From positions 138,366-151,786 of the forward strand of contig NZ_PNHL01000006.1 in the NCBI RefSeq assembly GCF_002871795.1: DNA of 13,421 nucleotides, given 5' to 3'. Within the stretch, counting starts at the first letter, position 1. Each line of letters begins with the position of its first letter. The position numbers were made by a program, and so were the translations under genes. A model generated the notes under the pieces. The model ran no database searches. It was not told the DNA's origin and saw nothing but the letters and a program-made list of their open reading frames with translations. The stretch comes from Brachybacterium sp. UMB0905 (GTDB lineage Bacteria > Actinomycetota > Actinomycetes > Actinomycetales > Dermabacteraceae). This document shows, piece after piece, positions 6,879 to 13,421 of this stretch.

Positions 6879-7924
6879 CGGGCGTCGCCTCCCTCGCGCC
6901 CGGTGCCTCCCTCGCGCCCGGTGCCGACGGGCGTGCCCTGGTGGTGGCGCAGCAGCCAGCGGCCGCGGTGGCGGACCCAGATCGAGGCGCGCTCGCTGCA
7001 GCCTGCCGGGGTGGTCGTGGTGTATCGCAGCAGGATCACGCCGGGGGCGATCTCGTCGGCCACGAGGTCGTGTGCCTCGAGGCCCAGGACGGGTGCGAGG
7101 GCCGCGAGGATCTCCTCGCGATCCGCGACGCGGCCGTTCGCTCCGATCTCGGTGGCCTTGGGGTGCAGCAGCTCCGCGGCGCTTGGCGGGTCAGCGCGCA
7201 GGGCATCGGAGAGCAGCGCGAGCTCACGCGTGGTGACCTGCTCGAGGGCGCTCGCGCCGGGGGCATCGGCCACCCATTCCGTCTCCTCCACGGCGGTCGA
7301 GCAGGTGGCGGGGGCGGGGTCGTCCTCCGGTGCAGCGAGGAGGGACAGCAGGTCGTCGGCCTCATCCGCAGCAGCGCGGGGGGCGGTCATGGTGCGGGGC
7401 GAGGTCTCGGTGCGGGACGCGTCCGCGAACCCCGTCGGTCCTTCTCCAGCCGACCCGCTCCCCCTGTACCCGGGCCCGACCTGCGGGTCCTGGCCCTTGG
7501 AGTACGCGGTCGCGGCAGCAAGCGCACGGCGGTCCGCAGCTTCATTCATGGCGTGCCCAGCGTGGCCCTTGACCCACTCGAACTCGACGCTGCGGCCCGA
7601 GAGCGCCCGGTCGATCGCCTGCAGCAGCTCGCGGTTCAGCACGGGCTTGCCGTCCTTCTTGCGCCAGCCCTTGCGCTTCCAGCCCGGCATCCACTTCGTG
7701 ACCGAGTTGATGACGTACTGGCTATCGCACAGGATCAGCAGGTGCTGGTCGGCATCGACCGCGGTGGCTTCGAGCAGGTCCAGCACGGCTTTCAGCTCGC
7801 CCATGTTGTTGGTGCCGTGGGGCCAGCCGCCGGCGCGCCAAGTGTCCTCGTCGATGTACCAGGCCCAGCCGGCGGGTCCGGGGTTGCCGAGGGCGGAGCC
7901 GTCGGCCGCTGCGGTGATGCTCAT
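6875..7924 (-). CDS. rnhA: RNase HI fused to a C-terminal NTF2-like (DUF4440/SnoaL-type) domain
   Basis: A 349-residue cytoplasmic protein. Residues 1-140 are RNase HI, which cleaves RNA in RNA-DNA hybrids. Catalytic D8 (DGS), E43 (MGELKA), D67 (CDSQY) and D131 (NEAAD) are all present, as is the general-base-type H121 (KGHAGH), and the basic handle is GWKRKGWRKKDG (81-92). All positions are close to those of E. coli RNase HI. Residues 145-222 are a disordered Pro/Ala/acidic linker. Residues about 224-335 resemble the NTF2-like/DUF4440 fold: an opening helix LEQVTTRELALLSDALRAD, LLHPKATEIGANG, then strands ending RASIWVRHRGRWLLRHHQG. The tail carries TGREGG twice. No strong ribosome site precedes the ATG at 7924; translation may be leaderless or weak. 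The role of the second domain is unknown. Confidence 0.93.
   Translation of the reverse strand: MSITAAADGSALGNPGPAGWAWYIDEDTWRAGGWPHGTNNMGELKAVLDLLEATAVDADQHLLILCDSQYVINSVTKWMPGWKRKGWRKKDGKPVLNRELLQAIDRALSGRSVEFEWVKGHAGHAMNEAADRRALAAATAYSKGQDPQVGPGYRGSGSAGEGPTGFADASRTETSPRTMTAPRAAADEADDLLSLLAAPEDDPAPATCSTAVEETEWVADAPGASALEQVTTRELALLSDALRADPPSAAELLHPKATEIGANGRVADREEILAALAPVLGLEAHDLVADEIAPGVILLRYTTTTPAGCSERASIWVRHRGRWLLRHHQGTPVGTGREGGTGREGGDAR
6888..6923. repeat. Two exact tandem 18-bp repeats at the RNase H 3' end
   Basis: CCTCCCTCGCGCCCGGTG occurs at 6888-6905 and 6906-6923. On the minus strand it encodes the doubled TGREGG tail of the RNase HI fusion. Each unit contains AGGGAGG, and the proximal one is the ribosome site of the downstream membrane-protein gene. 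Confidence 0.9.
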
Positions 7925-7965
7925 GCAGAGATCATGTCATCTGCGAGGTCGGCACCGGATTCGCA

Positions 7966-7979
7966 GTGGTCGCGACCAC
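7966..7979. promoter_or_regulatory. Perfect 14-bp palindrome GTGGTCGCGACCAC
   Basis: This lies in the 81-bp gap between the PiT copy 1 stop and the RNase H start, 41 bp before that ATG. The dyad has no loop, which fits a protein-binding site better than a terminator hairpin. Nearer the ATG, GCAGA (7925-7929) and TCTGC (7940-7944) form a second, weaker dyad. The regulator is unknown. Confidence 0.4.
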
Positions 7980-8005
7980 GGGGGATCCCGGCTGCGCCAG
8001 CAATG

Positions 8006-9622
8006 TCACCCCAGCACGGCGCGCAGCACCAGCACCCCGACAGCGCCGATAACCGCGGCGGCGGGCACGGTGATCACCCAAGCCATGGCGATCGGCTTCA
8101 TGAGGTTCCAGTTCGCGGCCCGGTTGACAAGCCCGACACCCAGCACCGCGCCGATGAGGATGTGCGTGGAGGAGACGGGCAGGCCCAGCACAGAGGCGGT
8201 CATGACGACCGCCGCAGCGGAGAGTTCGGCCGCGAATCCGCTGGCGGGATGCATCGTCGTGAGGCCGGTGCCGACGGTCGCGATGACCTTGCGGCCCACG
8301 AACCACAGCCCGCACACGAGCGCGATGCCGGAGGCGAGCATCAGCGGTGCCGGAACTGCCGCCTCGGCGTTGATCGTTTCGGTGCGCAGGACGTCGAACA
8401 CGGCGGCGAACGGTCCCACTGCGTTGGCGATGTCGTTGGAGCCGTGGCTGAAGGCGAAGGCGCAGGCGGTGAACACCTGCATCCAGCTGAACAGCAGGAA
8501 GGTGGACCGCGACAGGGCGGTGCGCTTGAGGGTCTTGGCGATGATGAACACGGCCAGCCACACGGCCGCGCCGATCATCAGCATCAGCAGCACGGAGGAG
8601 ACGGGCGTGAAGTCCAGCCCCATGTTGGACAGACCCTTGAACAGCAGCATCGAGGTGATGACCACAGCACCGAAGGCGGCCAGCAGCGGCACCCACACCT
8701 CGAGGGCGCGGTGCGCATCGACCTCGTCGCGCCGGTCCTGGATCTCGTAGAGCTCGCGGTAGTAGTCGCTCTCCAGCTCGTCGCGGTCAAAGCCGTCCTC
8801 GGAGCTGACCACCACGGCGTCCCGCGCCATGGCGTTGGTGTACGCGATCTGCTGGAGCTCATCGAGCCGCTCGAAGGCGGCCTTGTGGCGGTCGCGGTGC
8901 TCGATCCGCTGGCGCTTGATATCCCGCAGCTGCTGGTCGGCCTCCTCGTTGTAGCGCAGGATCCCGCGTTTGATGGCGCCGAACAGCAGATAGGCAAGGA
9001 TGCCGCCGAGCAGCGGGGACAGGAACCAGGAGATGACGATCTGGCCGATCTCGCCCCACTGGACCACGTTCCACCCGCCCTGGCCGGTGGTGAAGCCGAG
9101 TGCGAGCGACCCGCCCACGATGCCGCCGACGATGGAGTGGGTGGTGGAGACCGGCCAGCCGCGCTGGGTGGCGATCAGCAGCCAGACCGCGGCGCCCAAC
9201 AGCGCGGCCATCATGATGAACGCGAAGTCCATCGGCTCCAGGTGCATGGCCTCGAGGTCCACGATGCCGCTGCGCACGGTCTCGGTCACCTCACCACCGG
9301 CGATGACCGCGCCACCCACCTCGAACACGGCGGCGACCAGCAGCGCCTGTTTCATGGTGAGGGTGCCGGCGCCGACGGAGGTGCCGAAGGAGTTGGCGAC
9401 ATCGTTGCCGCCGATGTTGAAGGCCATGAACATGCCGAACAGGACGGTCACCGTGAGGATGCCCAGCGGCGCCGTGGCCGGCAGCTCGCCTATGGCCCAG
9501 AAGCCGAATCCCACGAGGGCGGCCAGCAGCAGTGAGCCGAACACGACGTGCCACCAGATGTCGTTCGAGGTACCTGGGGCTCCCTGGACGGGCGGGGCGG
9601 TTGACGGGGCGGGTGCGGACAT
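8006..9622 (-). CDS. Inorganic phosphate transporter, PiT family (copy 1)
   Basis: A 538-residue integral membrane transporter that imports inorganic phosphate with a coupled cation. The family's two-fold internal repeat is plain. The first half carries [19 protein letters not shown] (71-89) and [11 protein letters not shown] (157-167). The second half carries [14 protein letters not shown] (391-404) and [14 protein letters not shown] (482-495). The conserved Asn/Asp pairs are N73/D74 and N396/D397. About ten to twelve hydrophobic segments surround a charged cytoplasmic loop (about 224-306), rich in Arg, Asp and Glu. The [15 protein letters not shown] form resembles the eukaryotic-type Pit/PNaS subgroup rather than E. 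coli PitA. Start: GGAGGTGA lies 4 nt before the ATG at 9622. A PhoP-box-like repeat is about 85 nt upstream. No DUF47 accessory gene is adjacent. Confidence 0.95.
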   Translation of the reverse strand: MSAPAPSTAPPVQGAPGTSNDIWWHVVFGSLLLAALVGFGFWAIGELPATAPLGILTVTVLFGMFMAFNIGGNDVANSFGTSVGAGTLTMKQALLVAAVFEVGGAVIAGGEVTETVRSGIVDLEAMHLEPMDFAFIMMAALLGAAVWLLIATQRGWPVSTTHSIVGGIVGGSLALGFTTGQGGWNVVQWGEIGQIVISWFLSPLLGGILAYLLFGAIKRGILRYNEEADQQLRDIKRQRIEHRDRHKAAFERLDELQQIAYTNAMARDAVVVSSEDGFDRDELESDYYRELYEIQDRRDEVDAHRALEVWVPLLAAFGAVVITSMLLFKGLSNMGLDFTPVSSVLLMLMIGAAVWLAVFIIAKTLKRTALSRSTFLLFSWMQVFTACAFAFSHGSNDIANAVGPFAAVFDVLRTETINAEAAVPAPLMLASGIALVCGLWFVGRKVIATVGTGLTTMHPASGFAAELSAAAVVMTASVLGLPVSSTHILIGAVLGVGLVNRAANWNLMKPIAMAWVITVPAAAVIGAVGVLVLRAVLG

Positions 9623-9645
9623 GAGGTCACCTCCGGCGGCGGCCG

Positions 9646-9662
9646 ACCCTGCTCAGCAGGGT
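9646..9662. promoter_or_regulatory. Dyad ACCCTGCT-C-AGCAGGGT in the PiT copy 1 leader
   Basis: Perfect 8-bp arms separated by one base, ending 23 nt before the PiT copy 1 ATG and just upstream of its ribosome site. It could be an operator or a leader hairpin affecting translation. No equivalent was seen in front of PiT copy 2. Confidence 0.4.
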
Positions 9663-9707
9663 GGTGGTGGACGGACCCCGCTACCGTCGCCCCGCCAGTT
9701 TGCCCTC

Positions 9708-9725
9708 AGGTGACGTTCAGGTGAC
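9708..9725 (-). promoter_or_regulatory. PhoP-box-like direct repeat upstream of PiT copy 1
   Basis: On the minus strand this reads GTCACCT-GAAC-GTCACCT: two identical 7-mers in an 11-bp period, one helical turn apart. PhoP boxes known from mycobacteria (TCACAGC-N4-TCACAGC) and Streptomyces (GTTCACC-N4-GTTCACC) have this geometry. It lies about 85 nt before the PiT start, consistent with an activator site next to a -35 region. No clear -10 element was identified. Confidence 0.55.
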
Positions 9726-9740
9726 GAGTCGACAAGGGGT

Positions 9741-9772
9741 CGGGGTCGAGTCGAGGGACCGGGGTCGAGTCG
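9741..9772. repeat. Short direct repeat CGGGGTCGAGTCG, two copies
   Basis: CGGGGTCGAGTCG occurs at 9741-9753 and 9760-9772, 19 bp apart, in the inter-transporter gap between the PhoP-like box and the large hairpin. It may be a slippage product or a binding site; nothing decides between these. Confidence 0.5.
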
Positions 9773-9782
9773 GCCCCCCGTT

Positions 9783-9853
9783 CCACGAACGGCACTCAGA
9801 TGACCGGCCGCCTGCACTATGCACGCGCCCGGTCATCTGAGTCCCTTTCGTGG
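9783..9853. repeat. Large inverted repeat, possible PiT copy 2 terminator
   Basis: Two 25-bp arms (9783-9807 and 9829-9853) are inverted complements at 23 of 25 positions around a 21-nt loop. The inner 14 bp (ACTCAGATGACCGG) and the outer 7 bp (CCACGAA) pair perfectly. The loop contains a further TGCA-CTA-TGCA pair. It starts 42 nt beyond the PiT copy 2 stop. No T-tract follows on either strand, so it could be a GC-type terminator, an mRNA-stabilising hairpin or a mobile palindromic element. Confidence 0.8.
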
Positions 9854-9895
9854 TTGGATCCTCTGCGCGCCGGGCGATGACGGCCGCGGGGAGTG

Positions 9896-11608
9896 TCACC
9901 CCAGCACGGCGCGCAGCACCAGCACCCCGAGGGCGCCGATGACCGCGGCGGCGGGCACGGTGATCACCCAAGCCATCGCGATCGGCTTCATGAGCTTCCA
10001 GTTCGCGGCTCGGTTGACGAGCCCCACTCCCAGCACGGCGCCGATGAGGATGTGTGTGGAGGAGACCGGCAGGCCCAGCACGGAAGCGGCCAGCACCACG
10101 GCGGCGGCGGACAGCTCGGCGGCGAATCCGCTGGCGGGGTGGATGCGGGTGAGTCCGGAGCCGACGGTGGTGATGACGCGCCGACCCACGAACCACAGTC
10201 CCGCGACGAGGGCGACGCCCGCGGCGATGAGCAGCGGCGCGGGGATCACGGCCTCGTCGGCGATCTCGCCGGTACGCAGGACGTCGAACACAGCGGCGAA
10301 CGGTCCCACGGCATTAGCGATGTCGTTGGCACCGTGGCTGAAGGCGAAGGCGCAAGCGGTGAACACCTGCATCCAGCTGAACAGGAAGAATGTGGAGCGG
10401 GCCGGGGAGGTGCGGCGCAGCGTACGGGCCAGCATGAACACGGCCATCCACACACCCGCGGCGATCATGACCATGAGGGTGATGCCGGGCGCGGCCTCGA
10501 GCTCGAGACCGATGTTGGACAGGCCCTTGAACAGCATCATCGCGGTGATGACGACCGCGCCGAGGGCAGCCAGCAGGGGCACCCACAGCTCGAGGGCCCG
10601 GTGCGCAGCGGCGTCGACCGGGGCTGTCGCGGAGGTCGGTGAGGCCGACTGCTCGTCATCCAGGGTGCTGGTCGCGAGGGCGGCGGATGCGGCAGCGGAG
10701 TCCATGCTGGTGGCGGGCGCCGCGGTGGGGTCGACGGCGGTGGCTGGCGCGTTCGCGTCCCCGGAGACGGAGAGCGTCTCATCTTCGATGAGGTCGGCGC
10801 GGGTCGCCGAGGAGGTGCGGTGCTGGATCTCGCCGAGGCGCTCGAAGGCGGGCCGGGGACCCTGGGCTCCGTTCTTGCGTTCGCGGCCGATCGCGTCGAG
10901 GTTCTCCTCCGCCATCGCGTCGTAGCGCAGGATCCCGCGCTTGATGACGGTGTAGAGGAGATAGGCGATGATCCCGCCGAGCAGCGGGGAGAGGAACCAG
11001 GAGCTGACGATCTGGCCGATCTTCCCCCACTGCACCATCTCGAGACCGCCCTGACCGGTCAGGAATCCGAGGGACAGGGAACCGCCGACGATGCCGCCGA
11101 CGATCGAGTGGGTGGTGGAGACGGGCCAGCCGCGGCGGGTGGCGATGAGCAGCCAGATGGCGGCGCCGAGCAGCGCGGACATCATGATGATGGCGAAGTC
11201 CGGCGCGGACAGGTGGAGGACCTCGAGGTTGACGATGCCGCTGCGGACGGTTTCGGTGACGGCGCCCCCGGCGATGACCGCGCCGCCGACCTCGAAGACG
11301 GCGGCGACCAGCAGCGCCTGCTTCATGGTGAGGGTGCCGGCGCCGACAGAGGTGCCGAAGGAGTTGGCGACGTCGTTGCCGCCGATGTTGAAGGCCATGA
11401 ACAGGCCGAACACGACGGTGAGGATGAGGACCACCCGAGGTGCCGACCCGGGCAGCTGGCCGTGGGCCCACAGGGTGAAGGCGATGACGCTGACCGCGAG
11501 CAGGACTGCGAAGGTGAGATGCCAGGTCCGGTCCGATACAGCACCGGACGGGGCCGGATCCTCGGACGCGGTGGAGGACGTGTGCTCGGGCGGTGCGGAG
11601 ACAGACAC
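9896..11608 (-). CDS. Inorganic phosphate transporter, PiT family (copy 2)
   Basis: A 570-residue paralogue of PiT copy 1, also an integral membrane phosphate permease. It has [19 protein letters not shown] with N78/D79, [25 protein letters not shown] with N428/D429 and [15 protein letters not shown] chose the GTG at 11608 because its product MSVSAPPEH parallels MSAPAPS of copy 1, because AAGGTG lies 6 nt upstream, and because a longer reading (ATG at 11779) would overlap the HNH gene and run through the putative promoter. The central loop (about 225-338) is longer than in copy 1 and, unlike it, carries a low-complexity Ala/Ser/Thr/Pro stretch. Flanking membrane regions are nearly identical. 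A PhoP-box-like repeat lies 30 nt upstream. Confidence 0.93.
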   Translation of the reverse strand: MSVSAPPEHTSSTASEDPAPSGAVSDRTWHLTFAVLLAVSVIAFTLWAHGQLPGSAPRVVLILTVVFGLFMAFNIGGNDVANSFGTSVGAGTLTMKQALLVAAVFEVGGAVIAGGAVTETVRSGIVNLEVLHLSAPDFAIIMMSALLGAAIWLLIATRRGWPVSTTHSIVGGIVGGSLSLGFLTGQGGLEMVQWGKIGQIVSSWFLSPLLGGIIAYLLYTVIKRGILRYDAMAEENLDAIGRERKNGAQGPRPAFERLGEIQHRTSSATRADLIEDETLSVSGDANAPATAVDPTAAPATSMDSAAASAALATSTLDDEQSASPTSATAPVDAAAHRALELWVPLLAALGAVVITAMMLFKGLSNIGLELEAAPGITLMVMIAAGVWMAVFMLARTLRRTSPARSTFFLFSWMQVFTACAFAFSHGANDIANAVGPFAAVFDVLRTGEIADEAVIPAPLLIAAGVALVAGLWFVGRRVITTVGSGLTRIHPASGFAAELSAAAVVLAASVLGLPVSSTHILIGAVLGVGLVNRAANWKLMKPIAMAWVITVPAAAVIGALGVLVLRAVLG

Positions 11609-11638
11609 GAGGAACACCTTACTGCCGGGTGGCGCGCC

Positions 11639-11656
11639 GGTGAATGTGAGGTGAAT
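11639..11656 (-). promoter_or_regulatory. PhoP-box-like direct repeat upstream of PiT copy 2
   Basis: The minus strand reads ATTCACC-TCAC-ATTCACC: two identical 7-mers in an 11-bp period, each one base from the Streptomyces PhoP half-site GTTCACC. It lies in the 88-bp gap between the HNH gene stop and the PiT start, ending 30 nt before the GTG. That closeness implies a short leader, or a start further upstream than chosen. The parallel box before PiT copy 1 strengthens the call. Confidence 0.6.
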
Positions 11657-11696
11657 AGGCCGATTGGGAGTTGCGCGCGGCGCCCGGGAGGAACCG

Positions 11697-13373
11697 TCAG
11701 TAGGGCGGATTCTCGGGGTCGTAGAGCGGGGTGGCGGGACCGGGTGGGCCTGCGGCTGGTTCGTCACTGCCTGGTTCACCCGTCACCGAACCGCCCTCGT
11801 CATTTCCCGTCCCACATCCGCTCGCCTCGCCTCCGCTCGCCTCTCCCCGTGCTCGGCGGTGGGCGTCTTCCTCGCGTTCGAGGTAGGAGTTCCACACGAC
11901 GCGCAGGTGGTCGCCGAGCTCGCGGGTGACGAGGTCGGTGTTGCGTGCGGTCTCGGTCAAGGGGCGGCTGCGTCCGCGGGTGCGGGCAGTCCACGTGGTC
12001 ACCCCGGTGTTGGGGTCGCGGATCGGGTCGATGAGCCCGAGGGTTTTGAGCCGGTGATGGCTGTAGCAGAGCCGGTGGAGGTTCTCCGGACTGGTGGGGC
12101 CACCACGGTCTGGATGCTGGTGGTCGAATTCTTCGATGTGGTCCGTTTCGCCGCTGGTGGTGACGATGGTGCTGCACCCGGGGACTGCGCAGATCGGGTC
12201 GATCTGCCGCAGCAACTCCTGCATCGACCGACTCACCTGATAGGTCTTCGCCGCCCGCGGCAGGAACGAGCCGTCCACGGGATCGGTCAGCACCCGGTGG
12301 AACACCGGGGCGTTCACCACGAGGTCACGGGCCATGGCGGGCGGGATCGGATGCGCCCCATCCACCTCACCCGGAGCCTCGGACTGACCGAGCAGCGTCA
12401 TCACGGGCACGGTCACGTTGATCCGGAACCCGGACTCGGGCACCTCAATACCGTCGGTCCCGAACGCGGTGCGGGTCAGGATCGCGTAACGCAGCGCCGC
12501 GAGACTCATAGGCCTGCCGGTCTCCGCAACGGTGCCGAACACATCGAACGGGAGGTCAGATTCGTCCGCGGCCAGTGCCTGGCGCTGCGCCATCTGGACG
12601 GCGCGGGCGGCGGCGTCGAGTCGGTGGCCGAGTGCGGTGATCTCCGGGACGGGGCCGGTGACCTGCAGGCACGCGGTGCCGTCCATGTCTGGGGAGGTGA
12701 ACACCTCGACATTGCGCTGCTGGGTGGGGTGCTCCTGCTGCAGGCCAGCACCGAACCATGCGATGAGTATGCGTAGCTCGCGGTAGAAGCGGTTCACGTC
12801 GATCCCGGCGAGGTCCCACTCAGCGACCACGTCATCAACCTGACGACGCTGCTCAGGCTCGAGGCGACGCGTGGAGCGGATCAACCACTCAAACCACTCC
12901 ACCGGCAACACACCACCCGCGACGAGATCCAGGCACAGGGGCAGGTCCCGGGTGGCCTGCACAGCATCGCGCAGCTTCCCCTCCGCACGCCCCACCTTGG
13001 AACGCAAACCAGCTGCAGCGATCAGACAGTTGACCGCCAGCTCATCCGCCTCACCGGGATGGTCGTCGTCCACGGTCCACAGCAGCGCCAGGTCCCGGAC
13101 CTCTTCGGCGTAGAGGGTGCCGCCGAGGCGACGGCGTTCCTGCACCCGGACCATGAGCTGGGCTTCATCACAGTCCGCCTCCGAGCCGGAGCGTACCGCG
13201 GCCATCGCGGGCGTGGTGGCGCCGCGCCCACGGATGATCCTGCGCGGAGGGCCAGCGGGAGCGGCCGCCGTATCCTTCCCGCGCCCACCCGTACGCGGGA
13301 CACGCGACGCGCTCTCGCCGCGGCTCACCGGCCGCGAACCAGCTCTGCCCGGCTGTACATCATCGAGTCCCAT
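11697..13373 (-). CDS. DUF222 / HNH endonuclease signature protein (13E12-repeat type)
   Basis: A 558-residue protein of the family abundant in actinobacteria, often in many copies per genome. Residues 1-60 are a variable basic region. About 65-385 is the mainly helical DUF222 region (for example [22 protein letters not shown] at 154-175). About 391-445 is the HNH module: C395 and C400 (CAVPGC), D411-H412, N431-L-H433, C436 and H439-H440, a complete metal-binding and catalytic set. A low-complexity Gly/Ser/Glu/Pro tail follows. The start is the ATG at 13373 with AAAGGGGGT upstream. A GTG at 13397 with AAAGG 6 nt upstream is an alternative adding 8 residues. Biological role is not established. 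No transposase, recombinase or intron features are adjacent, so mobility is not shown here. Confidence 0.92.
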   Translation of the reverse strand: MGLDDVQPGRAGSRPVSRGESASRVPRTGGRGKDTAAAPAGPPRRIIRGRGATTPAMAAVRSGSEADCDEAQLMVRVQERRRLGGTLYAEEVRDLALLWTVDDDHPGEADELAVNCLIAAAGLRSKVGRAEGKLRDAVQATRDLPLCLDLVAGGVLPVEWFEWLIRSTRRLEPEQRRQVDDVVAEWDLAGIDVNRFYRELRILIAWFGAGLQQEHPTQQRNVEVFTSPDMDGTACLQVTGPVPEITALGHRLDAAARAVQMAQRQALAADESDLPFDVFGTVAETGRPMSLAALRYAILTRTAFGTDGIEVPESGFRINVTVPVMTLLGQSEAPGEVDGAHPIPPAMARDLVVNAPVFHRVLTDPVDGSFLPRAAKTYQVSRSMQELLRQIDPICAVPGCSTIVTTSGETDHIEEFDHQHPDRGGPTSPENLHRLCYSHHRLKTLGLIDPIRDPNTGVTTWTARTRGRSRPLTETARNTDLVTRELGDHLRVVWNSYLEREEDAHRRARGEASGGEASGCGTGNDEGGSVTGEPGSDEPAAGPPGPATPLYDPENPPY

Positions 13374-13421
13374 CACGCACCCCCTTTCCGGCGCCACATC
13401 GAGCCTTTCCGAACACCTCCA

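Noticed and set aside
6888..6923. Short tandem repeats considered as a CRISPR array or minisatellite
   Set aside because: Only two 18-bp units without spacers, inside coding sequence.
5947..9535. Very long plus-strand open frames (up to 895 codons) opposite the membrane protein, RNase H and PiT copy 1 genes
   Set aside because: Products are rich in His, Gly, Asp, Arg and Ser with no recognisable fold. The minus strand carries intact catalytic and transport motifs. The long frames follow from strong third-position GC bias.
9623..9895. Riboswitch or small RNA gene between the two transporters
   Set aside because: Hairpins are present, but no known riboswitch core or conserved RNA pattern is recognisable. 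The PhoP-like box and terminator-like hairpin explain the gap better.
11609..11779. Upstream extension of PiT copy 2 to an ATG at 11779 (57 more residues)
   Set aside because: The added residues are Pro/Arg-rich, unlike PiT copy 1, overlap the end of the HNH gene, and would put the PhoP-like box inside the coding region. The GTG at 11608 aligns with the copy 1 start.
9819..12776. Long plus-strand open frames opposite PiT copy 2 and the HNH gene
   Set aside because: Same composition signature and no plausible start context. PiT signature motifs and the HNH residues lie on the minus strand.
11697..13373. HNH protein as part of a defence or restriction system
   Set aside because: No methyltransferase, helicase-nuclease or toxin-antitoxin partner is adjacent. 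The DUF222/HNH family is common in actinobacterial chromosomes and its presence alone does not indicate defence.

Overview
This window looks like chromosomal DNA from a high-GC actinobacterium. GC is strongly elevated and codon third positions are almost all G or C. A bacterial XPB-type helicase, a DUF222/HNH (13E12-type) protein and a response regulator resembling mycobacterial PhoP all fit that group. Micrococcales (Brachybacterium/Dermabacteraceae-like) is my guess on overall feel only; no rRNA or marker gene is present to settle it.

Layout. Plus strand, 16-5403: a polytopic membrane protein, an XPB-family DNA helicase starting 4 nt after it, a small LapA-domain membrane protein with its own recognisable promoter, then an OmpR-family response regulator and its HAMP sensor histidine kinase 4 nt apart. 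Minus strand, 13373-5345 (read right to left): a DUF222/HNH endonuclease-like protein, phosphate transporter PiT copy 2, PiT copy 1, an RNase HI fused to an NTF2-like domain, a polytopic membrane protein whose start overlaps the RNase stop (ATGA), and a DUF4031 protein whose 3' end overlaps the kinase 3' end by 59 bp. The window is almost fully coding. The largest gap, 9623-9895 between the two transporters, is full of repeats and dyads.

How the parts may work together. The response regulator and kinase resemble PhoP-PhoR. Upstream of each PiT gene is a pair of 7-bp direct repeats at 11-bp periodicity (GTCACCT-N4-GTCACCT and ATTCACC-N4-ATTCACC), the geometry of PhoP boxes in mycobacteria and Streptomyces. 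A related half-box lies upstream of the response regulator itself. The window may therefore hold a sensor-regulator pair and two of its phosphate-uptake targets. This is inference from sequence pattern.

Other notable structure. An 87-bp repeat with an 11-bp-stem hairpin occurs twice in direct orientation, 795 bp apart, flanking the small membrane-protein gene. One copy lies beyond that gene's 3' end and the other is translated as its first ~30 residues. A different, larger hairpin lies after PiT copy 2. Perfect short palindromes sit in front of the DUF4031 gene, the RNase H gene and PiT copy 1. I found no tRNA, rRNA, CRISPR array or transposase.
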